DNA from: an uncultured beta proteobacterium
Lineage (GTDB): Bacteria > Pseudomonadota > Gammaproteobacteria > Burkholderiales > Burkholderiaceae
DNA: 8,025 bases
Direction: 5' to 3'
NCBI GenBank assembly: GCA_903944255.1
Contig: CAJARE010000261.1
Coordinates: 1 to 8,025, forward strand
Positions 1 to 6,343 of this stretch are shown here, piece by piece (positions within the stretch are counted from its first letter, which is position 1; every line of letters begins with the position of its first letter). The notes under the pieces are model-generated. The model saw only the letters and a list, made by a program, of their open reading frames with translations, did not search any database and was not told the DNA's origin. The translations under genes were made by a program, and so were the position numbers.

Positions 1-125
1 CTATCCCCGTCTGGAGAAAGGCGATCATCGTCCAACTCCATCTCGAGCTCTTCATCCATGCTATCCAGAATTTCTTCTTGTGCACGGCGATACCACTCAG
101 CCATTTCTTTGTGCTTTGAGCTCAT
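1..125 (-). CDS. N-terminal part of an unrecognised acidic protein (runs off the left edge)
   Basis: The minus strand reads MSSKHKEMAEWYRRAQEEIL and continues as an acidic stretch (residues 24-34 are nearly all D, E, M or L) with no stop before the window edge; 41 codons are visible. The segment looks helical and charged, with no signal peptide or membrane segment. I do not recognise the family. The start at 125 is preferred because a GGGA element lies 6 bases upstream; an in-frame ATG at 137 would add MGNK. The gene reads away from the acyltransferase gene end at 188, on the same strand, with about 62 bases between. That gap holds a candidate promoter and a degenerate Pho-box-like element. 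The sequence is clean coding with ordinary codon use. Function cannot be assigned from this fragment. Confidence 0.7.
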   Translation of the reverse strand, partial: MSSKHKEMAEWYRRAQEEILDSMDEELEMELDDDRLSPDGD

Positions 126-150
126 TTTGTTTCCCATTACGGTATTTTAA

Positions 151-184
151 AATGTAACTTAAAGATATGACAGATTTATTACTA
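151..184 (-). promoter_or_regulatory. Candidate weak Pho box plus -10 upstream of the partial left-edge gene
   Basis: On the minus strand a perfect CTGTCAT (167-173) is preceded, 11 bases upstream, by the poor half-site TAGTAAT (178-184), with an AAAT spacer. Ten bases downstream is TACATT (151-156), a 4/6 match to a -10 box. Half-site spacing and distance to the -10 match the known architecture of PhoB-activated promoters, but one half-site matches only 4 of 7 bases, so a chance match in AT-rich DNA is possible. Confidence 0.3.
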
Positions 185-187
185 TAT

Positions 188-970
188 TTATTTAGGGCTT
201 AATACTGCAGAAATTTGCTCTTGGCTATGCAAAGCAAGCCATTTTCTATCCCTTGAGAATACTAGATTAGACTCAAATGGAGGCATAAAAGTAAGGTCTA
301 CACGTAAATGCCGATGTCTCAATATTTGAGCAATTGACTCTAAAAGCCCCATGTCCCCAACAAAAGCTGCTACTTCTGAACGCAACCCGGTATTTTGGTC
401 AAAATATTGTATGGCAACACTGTATACCGGGACCTTACTAACGACTGCTGATTCAAAAAGATTTGTTTTAAATGTCCTAACACTGCGCCCTTCTGTCGAG
501 GTCCCTTCTGGAAATATACAAATAGACTCAGTCTGAAGAATGTAGGCCATATGATTTACAACTTGAGCAGCATTTCTAGAATTACCTCGTTTAATAAAAA
601 CAGTACCTAATTGTTTTGCCATCCAACCAAAAATAGGCCAGTTCTCCACCTCTGATTTAGCTACAAAACGAATTGGTTTGAAGGCGTTGATTGCATGAAT
701 ATCTAACCATGAAATATGGTTAGATACCAATAAGTACGGAGAATTCGGCAATACTACTCGATTGATTACTTTTAACTGAACACCAAGTATTTTCAAAAGT
801 CTAAGAGACCATTTGTGAATATGAGCCTGCTTATTTTTGTTATTAGATGAAGGAAAAACAAAAATTAAAGTGAAAACACCATAAAAAATATGTGCGCAAA
901 TAAGGCACCAATTTGCAAAAAGGTTTGGATATGAGTTTGCATTAGTGGGCCTGATAGTTTGAATATTCAT
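188..970 (-). CDS. 1-acyl-glycerol-3-phosphate / lyso-aminolipid O-acyltransferase (PlsC/OlsA family)
   Basis: A 260-residue membrane-associated acyltransferase. A hydrophobic segment (about 22-42) precedes the acyltransferase domain. Catalytic HX4D is visible as NHISWLD (H85, D90), followed by GTVFIKRG (about 122-129) and the substrate-binding FPEGTS (153-158). Family members move an acyl chain from acyl-ACP or acyl-CoA to a free hydroxyl: PlsC on lysophosphatidate, OlsA on lyso-ornithine lipid. The gene is divergent from an operon ending in an OlsB-type enzyme and shares the intergenic region holding its Pho box, so I favour the OlsA-like role. Sequence alone cannot separate OlsA from a secondary PlsC. 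The ATG at 970 has no clear ribosome binding site, but the protein begins naturally there and TATATT lies shortly upstream. Family assignment is strong; the exact substrate is inferred. Confidence 0.88.
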   Translation of the reverse strand: MNIQTIRPTNANSYPNLFANWCLICAHIFYGVFTLIFVFPSSNNKNKQAHIHKWSLRLLKILGVQLKVINRVVLPNSPYLLVSNHISWLDIHAINAFKPIRFVAKSEVENWPIFGWMAKQLGTVFIKRGNSRNAAQVVNHMAYILQTESICIFPEGTSTEGRSVRTFKTNLFESAVVSKVPVYSVAIQYFDQNTGLRSEVAAFVGDMGLLESIAQILRHRHLRVDLTFMPPFESNLVFSRDRKWLALHSQEQISAVLSPK

Positions 971-980
971 CTTGATATGG

Positions 981-1009
981 AATATAAAACAGATCTGAGG
1001 TTTTATCGA
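981..1009 (-). promoter_or_regulatory. Candidate promoter of the OlsA/PlsC-like gene
   Basis: On the minus strand TCGATA (1004-1009, 4/6 to the -35 consensus) and TATATT (981-986, 5/6 to the -10) are separated by 17 bases. The predicted start of transcription would fall only a few bases before the ATG at 970, giving a near-leaderless message, in keeping with the missing ribosome binding site. Evidence is by eye only. Confidence 0.3.
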
Positions 1010-1038
1010 TAGTCACAAAACTGCCATGAAACTGTCAT
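1010..1038 (+). promoter_or_regulatory. Tandem Pho box (three PhoB half-sites) controlling the plcP operon
   Basis: Three direct repeats sit on an exact 11-base period: TAGTCAC (1010-1016, 5/7 to CTGTCAC), CTGCCAT (1021-1027, 6/7) and CTGTCAT (1032-1038, 7/7 to the Pho half-site). The spacers are AAAA and GAAA, A-rich as in known PhoB sites. ATTACAT (1043-1049) continues the period as a degenerate fourth copy. Eight bases after the last good repeat is CATATT (1047-1052), a 4/6 -10 element, placing transcription start near 1059 and the plcP start codon about 15 bases later. PhoB sites normally replace the -35 box at this position. The site lies in the divergent region and could also influence the minus-strand acyltransferase gene. 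Confidence 0.8.
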
Positions 1039-1073
1039 GATGATTACATATTGACTTGGCTTAATACGGTTTC

Positions 1074-1883
1074 ATGATGCATTACAGAGCCATCTGGATT
1101 TCAGACGTACACCTAGGAACATCGGGGTGTCAGGCAAACTACCTCCTCGATTTTCTAAAACACAATGAAGCTGATAAGTTCTATCTTGTCGGAGACATCA
1201 TTGATGGATGGAGGCTGAAAAAGTCATTCTATTGGCCGCAATCACATAATGATGTAGTACAAAAACTATTACGTAAGGCACGCAAGGGGACTGAAGTGAT
1301 TTATGTACCCGGAAATCATGATGAAAGCGCCCGTCAATTTTTTGGACTTTCTTTTGGTGATGTCAAAGTTGTCGAAGAAGTCATTCACGTTACCGCCGAT
1401 GGAAAAAAGCTCTGGGTTACTCATGGCGACATGTTCGATGGGGTAATGCAATATGCTAAATGGTTAGCTTATGTTGGAGATACGCTGTATAGCTTTATTT
1501 TGTATATCAACCGTTATTTCAATATGGTCAGGGTGAAAATGGGATTGCAGTATTGGTCCCTCTCCCAATACCTTAAACATCAAGTCAAAAATGCGGTCAG
1601 TTACATCGCTGATTTTGAACACATTATGGCAAGAGAGGCGCGACTTCGAGGCTGTGATGGTGTTGTCTGTGGGCACATCCATAAGGCCGAGATCCGTGAA
1701 ATTGATGGTCTGATCTACTGCAATGATGGTGACTGGGTCGAAAGTCTCACGGCTTTAGTTGAAACTCACACGGGCGAACTCAAAATTATTCATTGGTCTC
1801 ACATCAAAGGTGAACCAGTCGAAACGCCAGAAATTGCTTACCAACCTGCTATTGAAGTACTTATTAAAGAGGCTGCTCTATGA
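1074..1883 (+). CDS. plcP: PlcP-type metallophosphoesterase (phospholipase C for membrane lipid remodelling)
   Basis: A 269-residue calcineurin-like phosphoesterase. The metal-binding motifs appear in order: DVHLG (D11, H13), GDIIDGW (from G40, D41), GNHDE (80-84), THGDMFD (H117) and GHIHKAE (H201, H203). The sequence resembles the PlcP group, first studied in Sinorhizobium, which cleaves the headgroups of phosphatidylcholine and related phospholipids to diacylglycerol when phosphate is scarce. Such proteins are often auto-annotated as LpxH-like UDP-2,3-diacylglucosamine hydrolases. Adjacency to an Agt-like glycosyltransferase and a Pho box upstream favour PlcP. There is no signal peptide; it probably acts at the inner face of the membrane. 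ATGs at 1074 and 1077 are both possible; neither has a strong ribosome binding site. The stop overlaps the next gene by 4 bases. Confidence is high for the fold and moderate to high for the role. Confidence 0.87.
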   Translation: MMHYRAIWISDVHLGTSGCQANYLLDFLKHNEADKFYLVGDIIDGWRLKKSFYWPQSHNDVVQKLLRKARKGTEVIYVPGNHDESARQFFGLSFGDVKVVEEVIHVTADGKKLWVTHGDMFDGVMQYAKWLAYVGDTLYSFILYINRYFNMVRVKMGLQYWSLSQYLKHQVKNAVSYIADFEHIMAREARLRGCDGVVCGHIHKAEIREIDGLIYCNDGDWVESLTALVETHTGELKIIHWSHIKGEPVETPEIAYQPAIEVLIKEAAL

Positions 1884-2908
1884 AAATTATGATTATTACC
1901 GATGCATGGGATCCCCAAGTCAATGGTGTAGTGAGAACTTTAAAACAAACACGTGCCGAATTAATCGCCATGGGTCATGAAGTAGAAATGATTACTCCCA
2001 ATGGTTTTAAATCTATTCCCTGTCCAACCTATCCTGATATTGCGCTTTCTCTTTTCCCTGGCAAAGAAGTTGCTCGAAGAATTAAGGAATTTGCTCCTGA
2101 TGCAATGCATATCGCTACCGAAGGGCCTTTGGGTTTATCGGCACGCTCTTATGCTGTGAAAAATAGATTACCTTTTTCAACTGCATATCACACACGTTTT
2201 CCTGAATATGTGAAGGCTCGTACTGGTATCCCGCTTGGAATAACGTATGCGTTCATTCGCTGGTTTCATAACCCCTCAATGGCAGTCATGGCGCCAACGA
2301 TTGTAGTCAAAGAGGATTTAGAGAAATATGGCTTGCGTAATGTTGTCTTGTGGTCTAGAGGGGTGGATCTGGATATTTTTAAAATGCAAGAGTCTAAGGC
2401 TTTAAATACAGCCCACCCCATTTTTCTTTATGTAGGAAGAGTCGCTGTAGAGAAAAACATCAATGCCTTTTTAGAATTAGATTTGCCTGGATCTAAATGG
2501 GTAGTTGGCGATGGTCCAGCAATGTCTGGCATCAAAGAAAAGTATCCTGATATTAATTACCTTGGAGTCTTACAGCAGCATGAGTTAGCAAAGGTCTATG
2601 CTGCAGCTGATGTATTTGTGTTTCCAAGTAAAACCGATACATTTGGCCTAGTATTACTTGAAGCAATGGCTTGTGGCACACCTGTTGCTGCCTATCCTGT
2701 AACCGGCCCGATTGATGTTCTGGGAAGCTCTTCAGCCGGGGCAATGCATGAAGACTTGCGAGAGGCTTGTATGCAGGCATTAAAGATTCCTCGCGAAGTA
2801 GCTAGGGCCCATGCCGAGAAATTTTCATGGCGAGCTGCATCAGAACAATTTGCAGACCACCTAAAGCCTGTACCCACTACTGATGTTCATATAACTGCCC
2901 TAGCCTAA
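1880..2908 (+). CDS. GT4-family glycosyltransferase, probable diacylglycerol glycosyltransferase (Agt/MgtA/SqdX-like)
   Basis: A 342-residue GT-B fold enzyme. The N-terminal domain opens with DAWDPQVNGVVRTL (8-21), the acceptor-side signature of the SqdX/PimB/MgtA group. SRGVDLDIF (159-167), YVGRVAVEKN (184-193) and GDGPA (210-214) follow. The donor-site EX7E-type motif is TDTFGLVLLEAMACG (252-266), with D253 in the first acidic position, which I recall as common in this subgroup. Family members transfer glucose, glucuronate, mannose or sulfoquinovose onto lipid acceptors. Coupled to PlcP by an ATGA overlap, it most likely caps the diacylglycerol released by PlcP to give a phosphorus-free glycolipid. 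GAGG at 1869-1872 is a good ribosome binding site. The protein is slightly shorter than many relatives but complete. The sugar donor cannot be told from the sequence. Confidence 0.87.
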   Translation: MKIMIITDAWDPQVNGVVRTLKQTRAELIAMGHEVEMITPNGFKSIPCPTYPDIALSLFPGKEVARRIKEFAPDAMHIATEGPLGLSARSYAVKNRLPFSTAYHTRFPEYVKARTGIPLGITYAFIRWFHNPSMAVMAPTIVVKEDLEKYGLRNVVLWSRGVDLDIFKMQESKALNTAHPIFLYVGRVAVEKNINAFLELDLPGSKWVVGDGPAMSGIKEKYPDINYLGVLQQHELAKVYAAADVFVFPSKTDTFGLVLLEAMACGTPVAAYPVTGPIDVLGSSSAGAMHEDLREACMQALKIPREVARAHAEKFSWRAASEQFADHLKPVPTTDVHITALA

Positions 2909-2921
2909 AGGACGGAACTCA

Positions 2922-3326
2922 GTGAACCCTAAATACCATATCAATCAAAATCCCCATAAGGGAAACAAAGGGTTTACTCGAGCATGGCATGCCGCCAAGA
3001 ATTCTTGGTGTGGTTTGGAATATGCCTTTATGGAGGAAAGCGCTTTTCGGCAAGAATTAACTTTATTGACACTATTTACCCCGATTGCCCTCTTTTTACC
3101 AATCGGCTATCTCGAGAAAGCCTTATTAATTTCATCTCTCGTAATGGTGCTGGTAGTAGAGCTACTGAATTCGAGTGTTGAGGCGGCGATTGATCGCATT
3201 TCATTCGAACATCATGATTTGTCAAAACGTGCAAAAGATTTTGGTTCAGCAGCCGTCATGCTGACACTCATGATTGCGATCTTCATTTGGTTAGCCATCT
3301 GTATCCCTCTTGTCTTATCAATGTAA
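2922..3326 (+). CDS. dgkA: Diacylglycerol kinase (prokaryotic DgkA)
   Basis: A 134-residue integral membrane kinase that phosphorylates diacylglycerol to phosphatidate using ATP. The family signature is intact: EESAFRQE (38-45), ELLNSSVEAAIDR (80-92) and KRAKDFGSAAV (102-112). Aligned from memory with E. coli DgkA at an offset of 11, the catalytic or ATP/Mg-binding E39, E80, N83, E87, K105 and D106 are all present. Three membrane helices are visible (about 47-62, 66-84, 111-131), with a basic N-terminal extension of about 20 residues. The GTG start is supported by AGGA at 2909-2912, nine bases upstream. It lies 13 bases after the glycosyltransferase, so is almost surely cotranscribed. Here it would return PlcP-made diacylglycerol to the phospholipid pool, competing with glycosylation. 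Confidence 0.93.
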   Translation: MNPKYHINQNPHKGNKGFTRAWHAAKNSWCGLEYAFMEESAFRQELTLLTLFTPIALFLPIGYLEKALLISSLVMVLVVELLNSSVEAAIDRISFEHHDLSKRAKDFGSAAVMLTLMIAIFIWLAICIPLVLSM

Positions 3327-3370
3327 CAAGAACCAAATAACATAGTTGCTATCAACATAAAGGTTAAAAC

Positions 3371-4303
3371 ATGTCTGACTTACCAAATCCAATTGGCGCT
3401 TTTGAAATCTTCAAGATCAAAAAAGAGCGAATCATAAAAAGCTCAAAATCAGGCGCGCTTAAAAAACTCTCTAAGAAGTTAGCTAAAAAGTTATTTGGTA
3501 AAAAGTTTGCAACTAAAGCAAGAGTGCAACTGTCTACTGCTGAAGCAATTTCTTCAACCAAGCCATTAGTACAAGTAAAGGCCAAGAAAGCGACATTCCA
3601 AATCAGCTGGGCATCTAATACCTCTGAAATTAAAGAGGCTCAACGTTTACGCTATAAGGTATTTGCAGAAGAAATGGGCGCTAATCTTTCTCTAAACTCT
3701 GAAGGTTTAGATATTGATGAGTTCGATACCTATTGTGATCATTTATTAATCCGCGACCAGGACAGCTTAAAAGTTGTAGGCACATACCGAGTACTTCCTC
3801 CCCATAAGGCGCAAGAAATTGGACGCCTGTACTCAGACTCAGAGTTTGATCTGACGCGTTTAAATCATTTAAGACCAAAATTGGTTGAACTTGGAAGATC
3901 ATGTGTGCATAAAGACTATCGTTCCGGTGCTGTCATCATGGCGCTTTGGAGTGGCTTAGCCCAGTATATGCAAAAAAATGGATACGAAATCATGCTTGGT
4001 TGCGCTAGCATCCCAATGGCAGATGGCGGGCATTTTGCGGCAAGCCTTTACAACTCATTAAATAATGAACAAATGGCCCCAACTGAGTTTCATGCATTCC
4101 CGCGCTTACCGCTGCCTTTAGATAAGCTCCACGGTGGATTAGAAGTAGAGGCGCCTCCCCTAATTAAAGGTTACCTTAAGCTGGGAGCTAAAATTTGCAG
4201 TGCCCCAGCATGGGATCCTGACTTTAATACAGCAGATTTACTAACCATGCTGCGTCTTTCTGAAATCAATCCGCGATATGCAAAGCACTTTTTAGGACTT
4301 TAA
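3371..4303 (+). CDS. olsB: OlsB-type amino acid N-acyltransferase (ornithine-lipid synthesis, GNAT fold)
   Basis: A 310-residue member of the OlsB / 'putative hemolysin' acyltransferase group. The core spans about 77-280: RLRYKVFAEEMGA (92-104), DEFDTYCDHLLI (116-127), VVGTYRVL (135-142), VELGRSCVHKDYR (172-184) and GCASIPMADGG (210-220). OlsB moves a 3-hydroxy-acyl chain from acyl-ACP to the alpha-amine of ornithine, giving lyso-ornithine lipid, which OlsA completes. Homologues acting on other amino acids exist, so ornithine is an inference. Residues 16-50 are unusually Lys-rich and amphipathic, suggesting peripheral membrane binding. AAAGG at 3359-3363 supports the ATG. It is last in the plcP operon, 44 bases after dgkA with no terminator seen between, so it should share the Pho box. 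It ends one base from the convergent ppx stop. Confidence 0.85.
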   Translation: MSDLPNPIGAFEIFKIKKERIIKSSKSGALKKLSKKLAKKLFGKKFATKARVQLSTAEAISSTKPLVQVKAKKATFQISWASNTSEIKEAQRLRYKVFAEEMGANLSLNSEGLDIDEFDTYCDHLLIRDQDSLKVVGTYRVLPPHKAQEIGRLYSDSEFDLTRLNHLRPKLVELGRSCVHKDYRSGAVIMALWSGLAQYMQKNGYEIMLGCASIPMADGGHFAASLYNSLNNEQMAPTEFHAFPRLPLPLDKLHGGLEVEAPPLIKGYLKLGAKICSAPAWDPDFNTADLLTMLRLSEINPRYAKHFLGL

Positions 4304-4304
4304 T

Positions 4305-5867
4305 TTACTTTAAGCTAAGCTTGTAAGAATAGCCAATTCTCTCCCATTCAACAGCTTCTTTTTGTAAGCTAAATTCGGTCAACGGATGCTCCTCTGCCCA
4401 TTCTTTTGATAGGCTGACTAGATACGATCCATCATGCTCGGAAACTTTTACCCTTGGCATATCAACATCATTACGTCCGCGACATAAAACCTGGGCTAGT
4501 CGAAGGCAAAAAAGCATACGCCAATCATTGAAGCTCGCATTATGGGCAAGTTTTCCCAATTTCCCGGTATGGCCTATTAATAAAGCAGCTAATCTTGCTT
4601 GATCGTTTTTTGAAAATCCCGGCATATCTGCATTGCCCGCAATATAGGCAGAATGCTTGTGATAACCATTATGGGAAATAGAGAGTCCAATCTCGTGAAG
4701 ATTGGCAGCCCACTGTAATAATGCAATATTGTCAGACCGATTTTCAACATCTGGTTTAGGTAGTTGCGCTAAGAAATCAGCGGCAAGATTTCCTACGCGA
4801 GTTGCCTGTTCTCGATCTACTGCATAGCGCTGCATAAATTGCTCAACAGTGACATAGCGCATATCGTGGTGTTGTGACCTACCTAATAAGTCATACAAAA
4901 CACCTACACGAAGAGCCGCATCAGTCACTTCCATTGATTCAATTCCGAGCTCATCAAATACAGCTAACATAATTGCCAGTCCTCCTGGCCATACCGCTCT
5001 TCTATCATCTTTTAGGCCAAGTAACTGAACCTGACTGATATGCTCATATTTCAGTAAATGTTTTTTAAGAGATTTGAGGCCATCACGAGTGATCAGTCCG
5101 CTGGAGCCATTGACACGACCCATGGTGAATCCATCACTATTCCCACTAAATTCATTTTGGGAAATAAGTTCTGCAAGTGCTCGAGCAGTTCCAGAGGAAC
5201 CAATCACCTGCTTCCAACCACTTTTAAGATATGCCCCAGAAATAACCTGTATCTCGCGTCTTGCTGCTAACTCCGCTTCCTTAAATGCATGGCTATCAAT
5301 ATTGCCTTTTGGAAAGAATCGCAAACTATGAGAAACGCAGCCAATATAAAGACTTTCCATTAATTTTGGCTCATAGCCTTTACCGATGATAAATTCTGTT
5401 GACCCACCACCTATATCAACTACAAGCCTATTCCCTTGAACAGCTGGCACTTCATGAGCGGCCCCTATATAAATTAAGCGAGCCTCCTCTACACCAGCAA
5501 TAACCTCAATTGGAAATCCAAGAGCTTCTTGTGCGTCTAAAACAAATTTTTGAGCGTTTTTTGCAACTCTAAGCGTGTTCGTAGCCACAGCACGAACACG
5601 GGAGGGGTCGAATCCCCGGATACGTTCTCCAAAGCGCCTAATGGCTGAAATACCCCGCTGATAAGCTTCCTCATCTAATAGTTTATTGTCCGTTAACCCC
5701 GCCGCCAATCGAACCGATTCGCGCAAGGTATCTATTGGACGCAACTGAGTACCAGATGGAGTATTGACTGCCTGTGCGACAAGCAGGCGAAAGCTGTTAG
5801 AGCCCAAATCTACTGCGGCCACTAAGTCAGCTGATGTAAAAACTGAATCTTGTGGTTGATCTAACAA
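4305..5867 (-). CDS. ppx: Exopolyphosphatase (Ppx/GppA family)
   Basis: A 520-residue cytoplasmic enzyme that removes terminal phosphates from polyphosphate; a pppGpp hydrolase activity cannot be excluded. The actin/hsp70-like phosphatase core carries DLGSNSFRLLV (20-30), ATNTLR (95-100), GVEEARLIY (125-133) with the catalytic-region glutamates, DIGGGSTEF (151-159) and GSSGTARAL (223-231). The C-terminal half (about 335-520) is helical and HD-like, with LHEIGLSISHNGYHKHSAY (390-408). Length fits the long Ppx form. The start is TTG at 5867, chosen because AGGA (complement of 5874-5877) lies 6 bases upstream and no ATG lies close by. It is convergent with olsB and on the same strand as phoB and phoR. 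In related betaproteobacteria ppx commonly sits by phoR and ppk; ppk is not present here. Confidence 0.93.
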   Translation of the reverse strand: MLDQPQDSVFTSADLVAAVDLGSNSFRLLVAQAVNTPSGTQLRPIDTLRESVRLAAGLTDNKLLDEEAYQRGISAIRRFGERIRGFDPSRVRAVATNTLRVAKNAQKFVLDAQEALGFPIEVIAGVEEARLIYIGAAHEVPAVQGNRLVVDIGGGSTEFIIGKGYEPKLMESLYIGCVSHSLRFFPKGNIDSHAFKEAELAARREIQVISGAYLKSGWKQVIGSSGTARALAELISQNEFSGNSDGFTMGRVNGSSGLITRDGLKSLKKHLLKYEHISQVQLLGLKDDRRAVWPGGLAIMLAVFDELGIESMEVTDAALRVGVLYDLLGRSQHHDMRYVTVEQFMQRYAVDREQATRVGNLAADFLAQLPKPDVENRSDNIALLQWAANLHEIGLSISHNGYHKHSAYIAGNADMPGFSKNDQARLAALLIGHTGKLGKLAHNASFNDWRMLFCLRLAQVLCRGRNDVDMPRVKVSEHDGSYLVSLSKEWAEEHPLTEFSLQKEAVEWERIGYSYKLSLK

Positions 5868-5897
5868 AATTTATCCTGAATTTGAAAATGCTGATTC

Positions 5898-5932
5898 ATT
5901 ATGTCTGCAATATATAAGTTTTTTGACATATT
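5898..5932. repeat. Imperfect inverted repeat upstream of ppx
   Basis: ATTATGTC (5898-5905) and GACATATT (5925-5932) form 8-base arms with one mismatch, 19 bases apart, within the 99-base AT-rich gap before ppx. TATATT lies between the arms on the minus strand and could be a -10 box, but no good -35 pairs with it. It might be an operator or only AT-rich coincidence. Confidence 0.25.
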
Positions 5933-5966
5933 AACGAATTTAATGCATTAACCACTAAGAAACCAG

Positions 5967-6179
5967 TTAAGCAGCTAAATTCTGTTCAGCACTTGAGCAA
6001 TCAAGATCACCAAAACTACAGAATATGCAGCAATCCCCCGATTTGGGCTTCAAAATTGCACTGCATACTTTACATTGAAATAAATGCTGTGAGGCGCCTC
6101 TTGGCAGCTCTAATATCTCAACCCCTTGACAGTGTGGGCAGGTAATAGTGGAATGCTGAGCATCTTCAATATTGGTCAC
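5967..6179 (-). CDS. Small Cys-rich GDCCxxC-motif protein, zinc-ribbon-like
   Basis: A 70-residue protein with eight cysteines: CPHC (C14, C17), CKVC (C36, C39), then GDCCIFC (C50, C51, C54) and C61. The first two pairs look like a zinc ribbon. The tail GDCCIFCSFGD matches the small family NCBI names 'GDCCVxC domain-containing (seleno)protein', in which some members carry selenocysteine; here all positions are ordinary Cys codons. Function of the family is not established as far as I know; metal or thiol-redox roles are plausible. The start is GTG at 6179, with AGG a few bases upstream but no strong ribosome binding site and no in-frame ATG. It precedes ppx by 99 bases on the same strand, so cotranscription is possible. 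Length is ordinary and the gene looks intact. Confidence 0.8.
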   Translation of the reverse strand: MTNIEDAQHSTITCPHCQGVEILELPRGASQHLFQCKVCSAILKPKSGDCCIFCSFGDLDCSSAEQNLAA

Positions 6180-6343
6180 AGGCCTAATAATGCATTGAAA
6201 ATATTACGGAAATATGTCACTTGCTAGCACTCAAAATTCAGCAACGCAAGAACACCAAAAAAACGTAGCCCATATCAACTTTGATTGACTAAAATAGTAG
6301 AGAATTTTAGTAAAAAAACAGCAAATTTGTTAAAAAATTGGGT

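Noticed and set aside
1269..1682. Minus-strand reading frames inside plcP
   Set aside because: They are opposite a strongly conserved metallophosphoesterase frame and show no motif of their own.
1074..1883. Annotation as LpxH, UDP-2,3-diacylglucosamine diphosphatase of lipid A synthesis
   Set aside because: The metal motifs are shared by both families, but the Pho box, the overlap with a lipid glycosyltransferase and the general sequence character fit PlcP better. Phylogeny would settle it.
4312..4322. Palindrome AAGCTAAGCTT as a terminator between olsB and ppx
   Set aside because: The stem is at most 5 base pairs with a one-base centre that cannot form a loop, it lies in ppx codons, and no T run follows.
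5058..5331. Plus-strand reading frames antisense to ppx
   Set aside because: They lie wholly inside the clearly coding ppx frame, have no recognisable motif and no start signal; they are shadows.
5868..5966. Pho box upstream of ppx
   Set aside because: TATGTCA on the minus strand resembles one half-site, but the partner 11 bases away (ACTTATA) does not match, so it is not supported.
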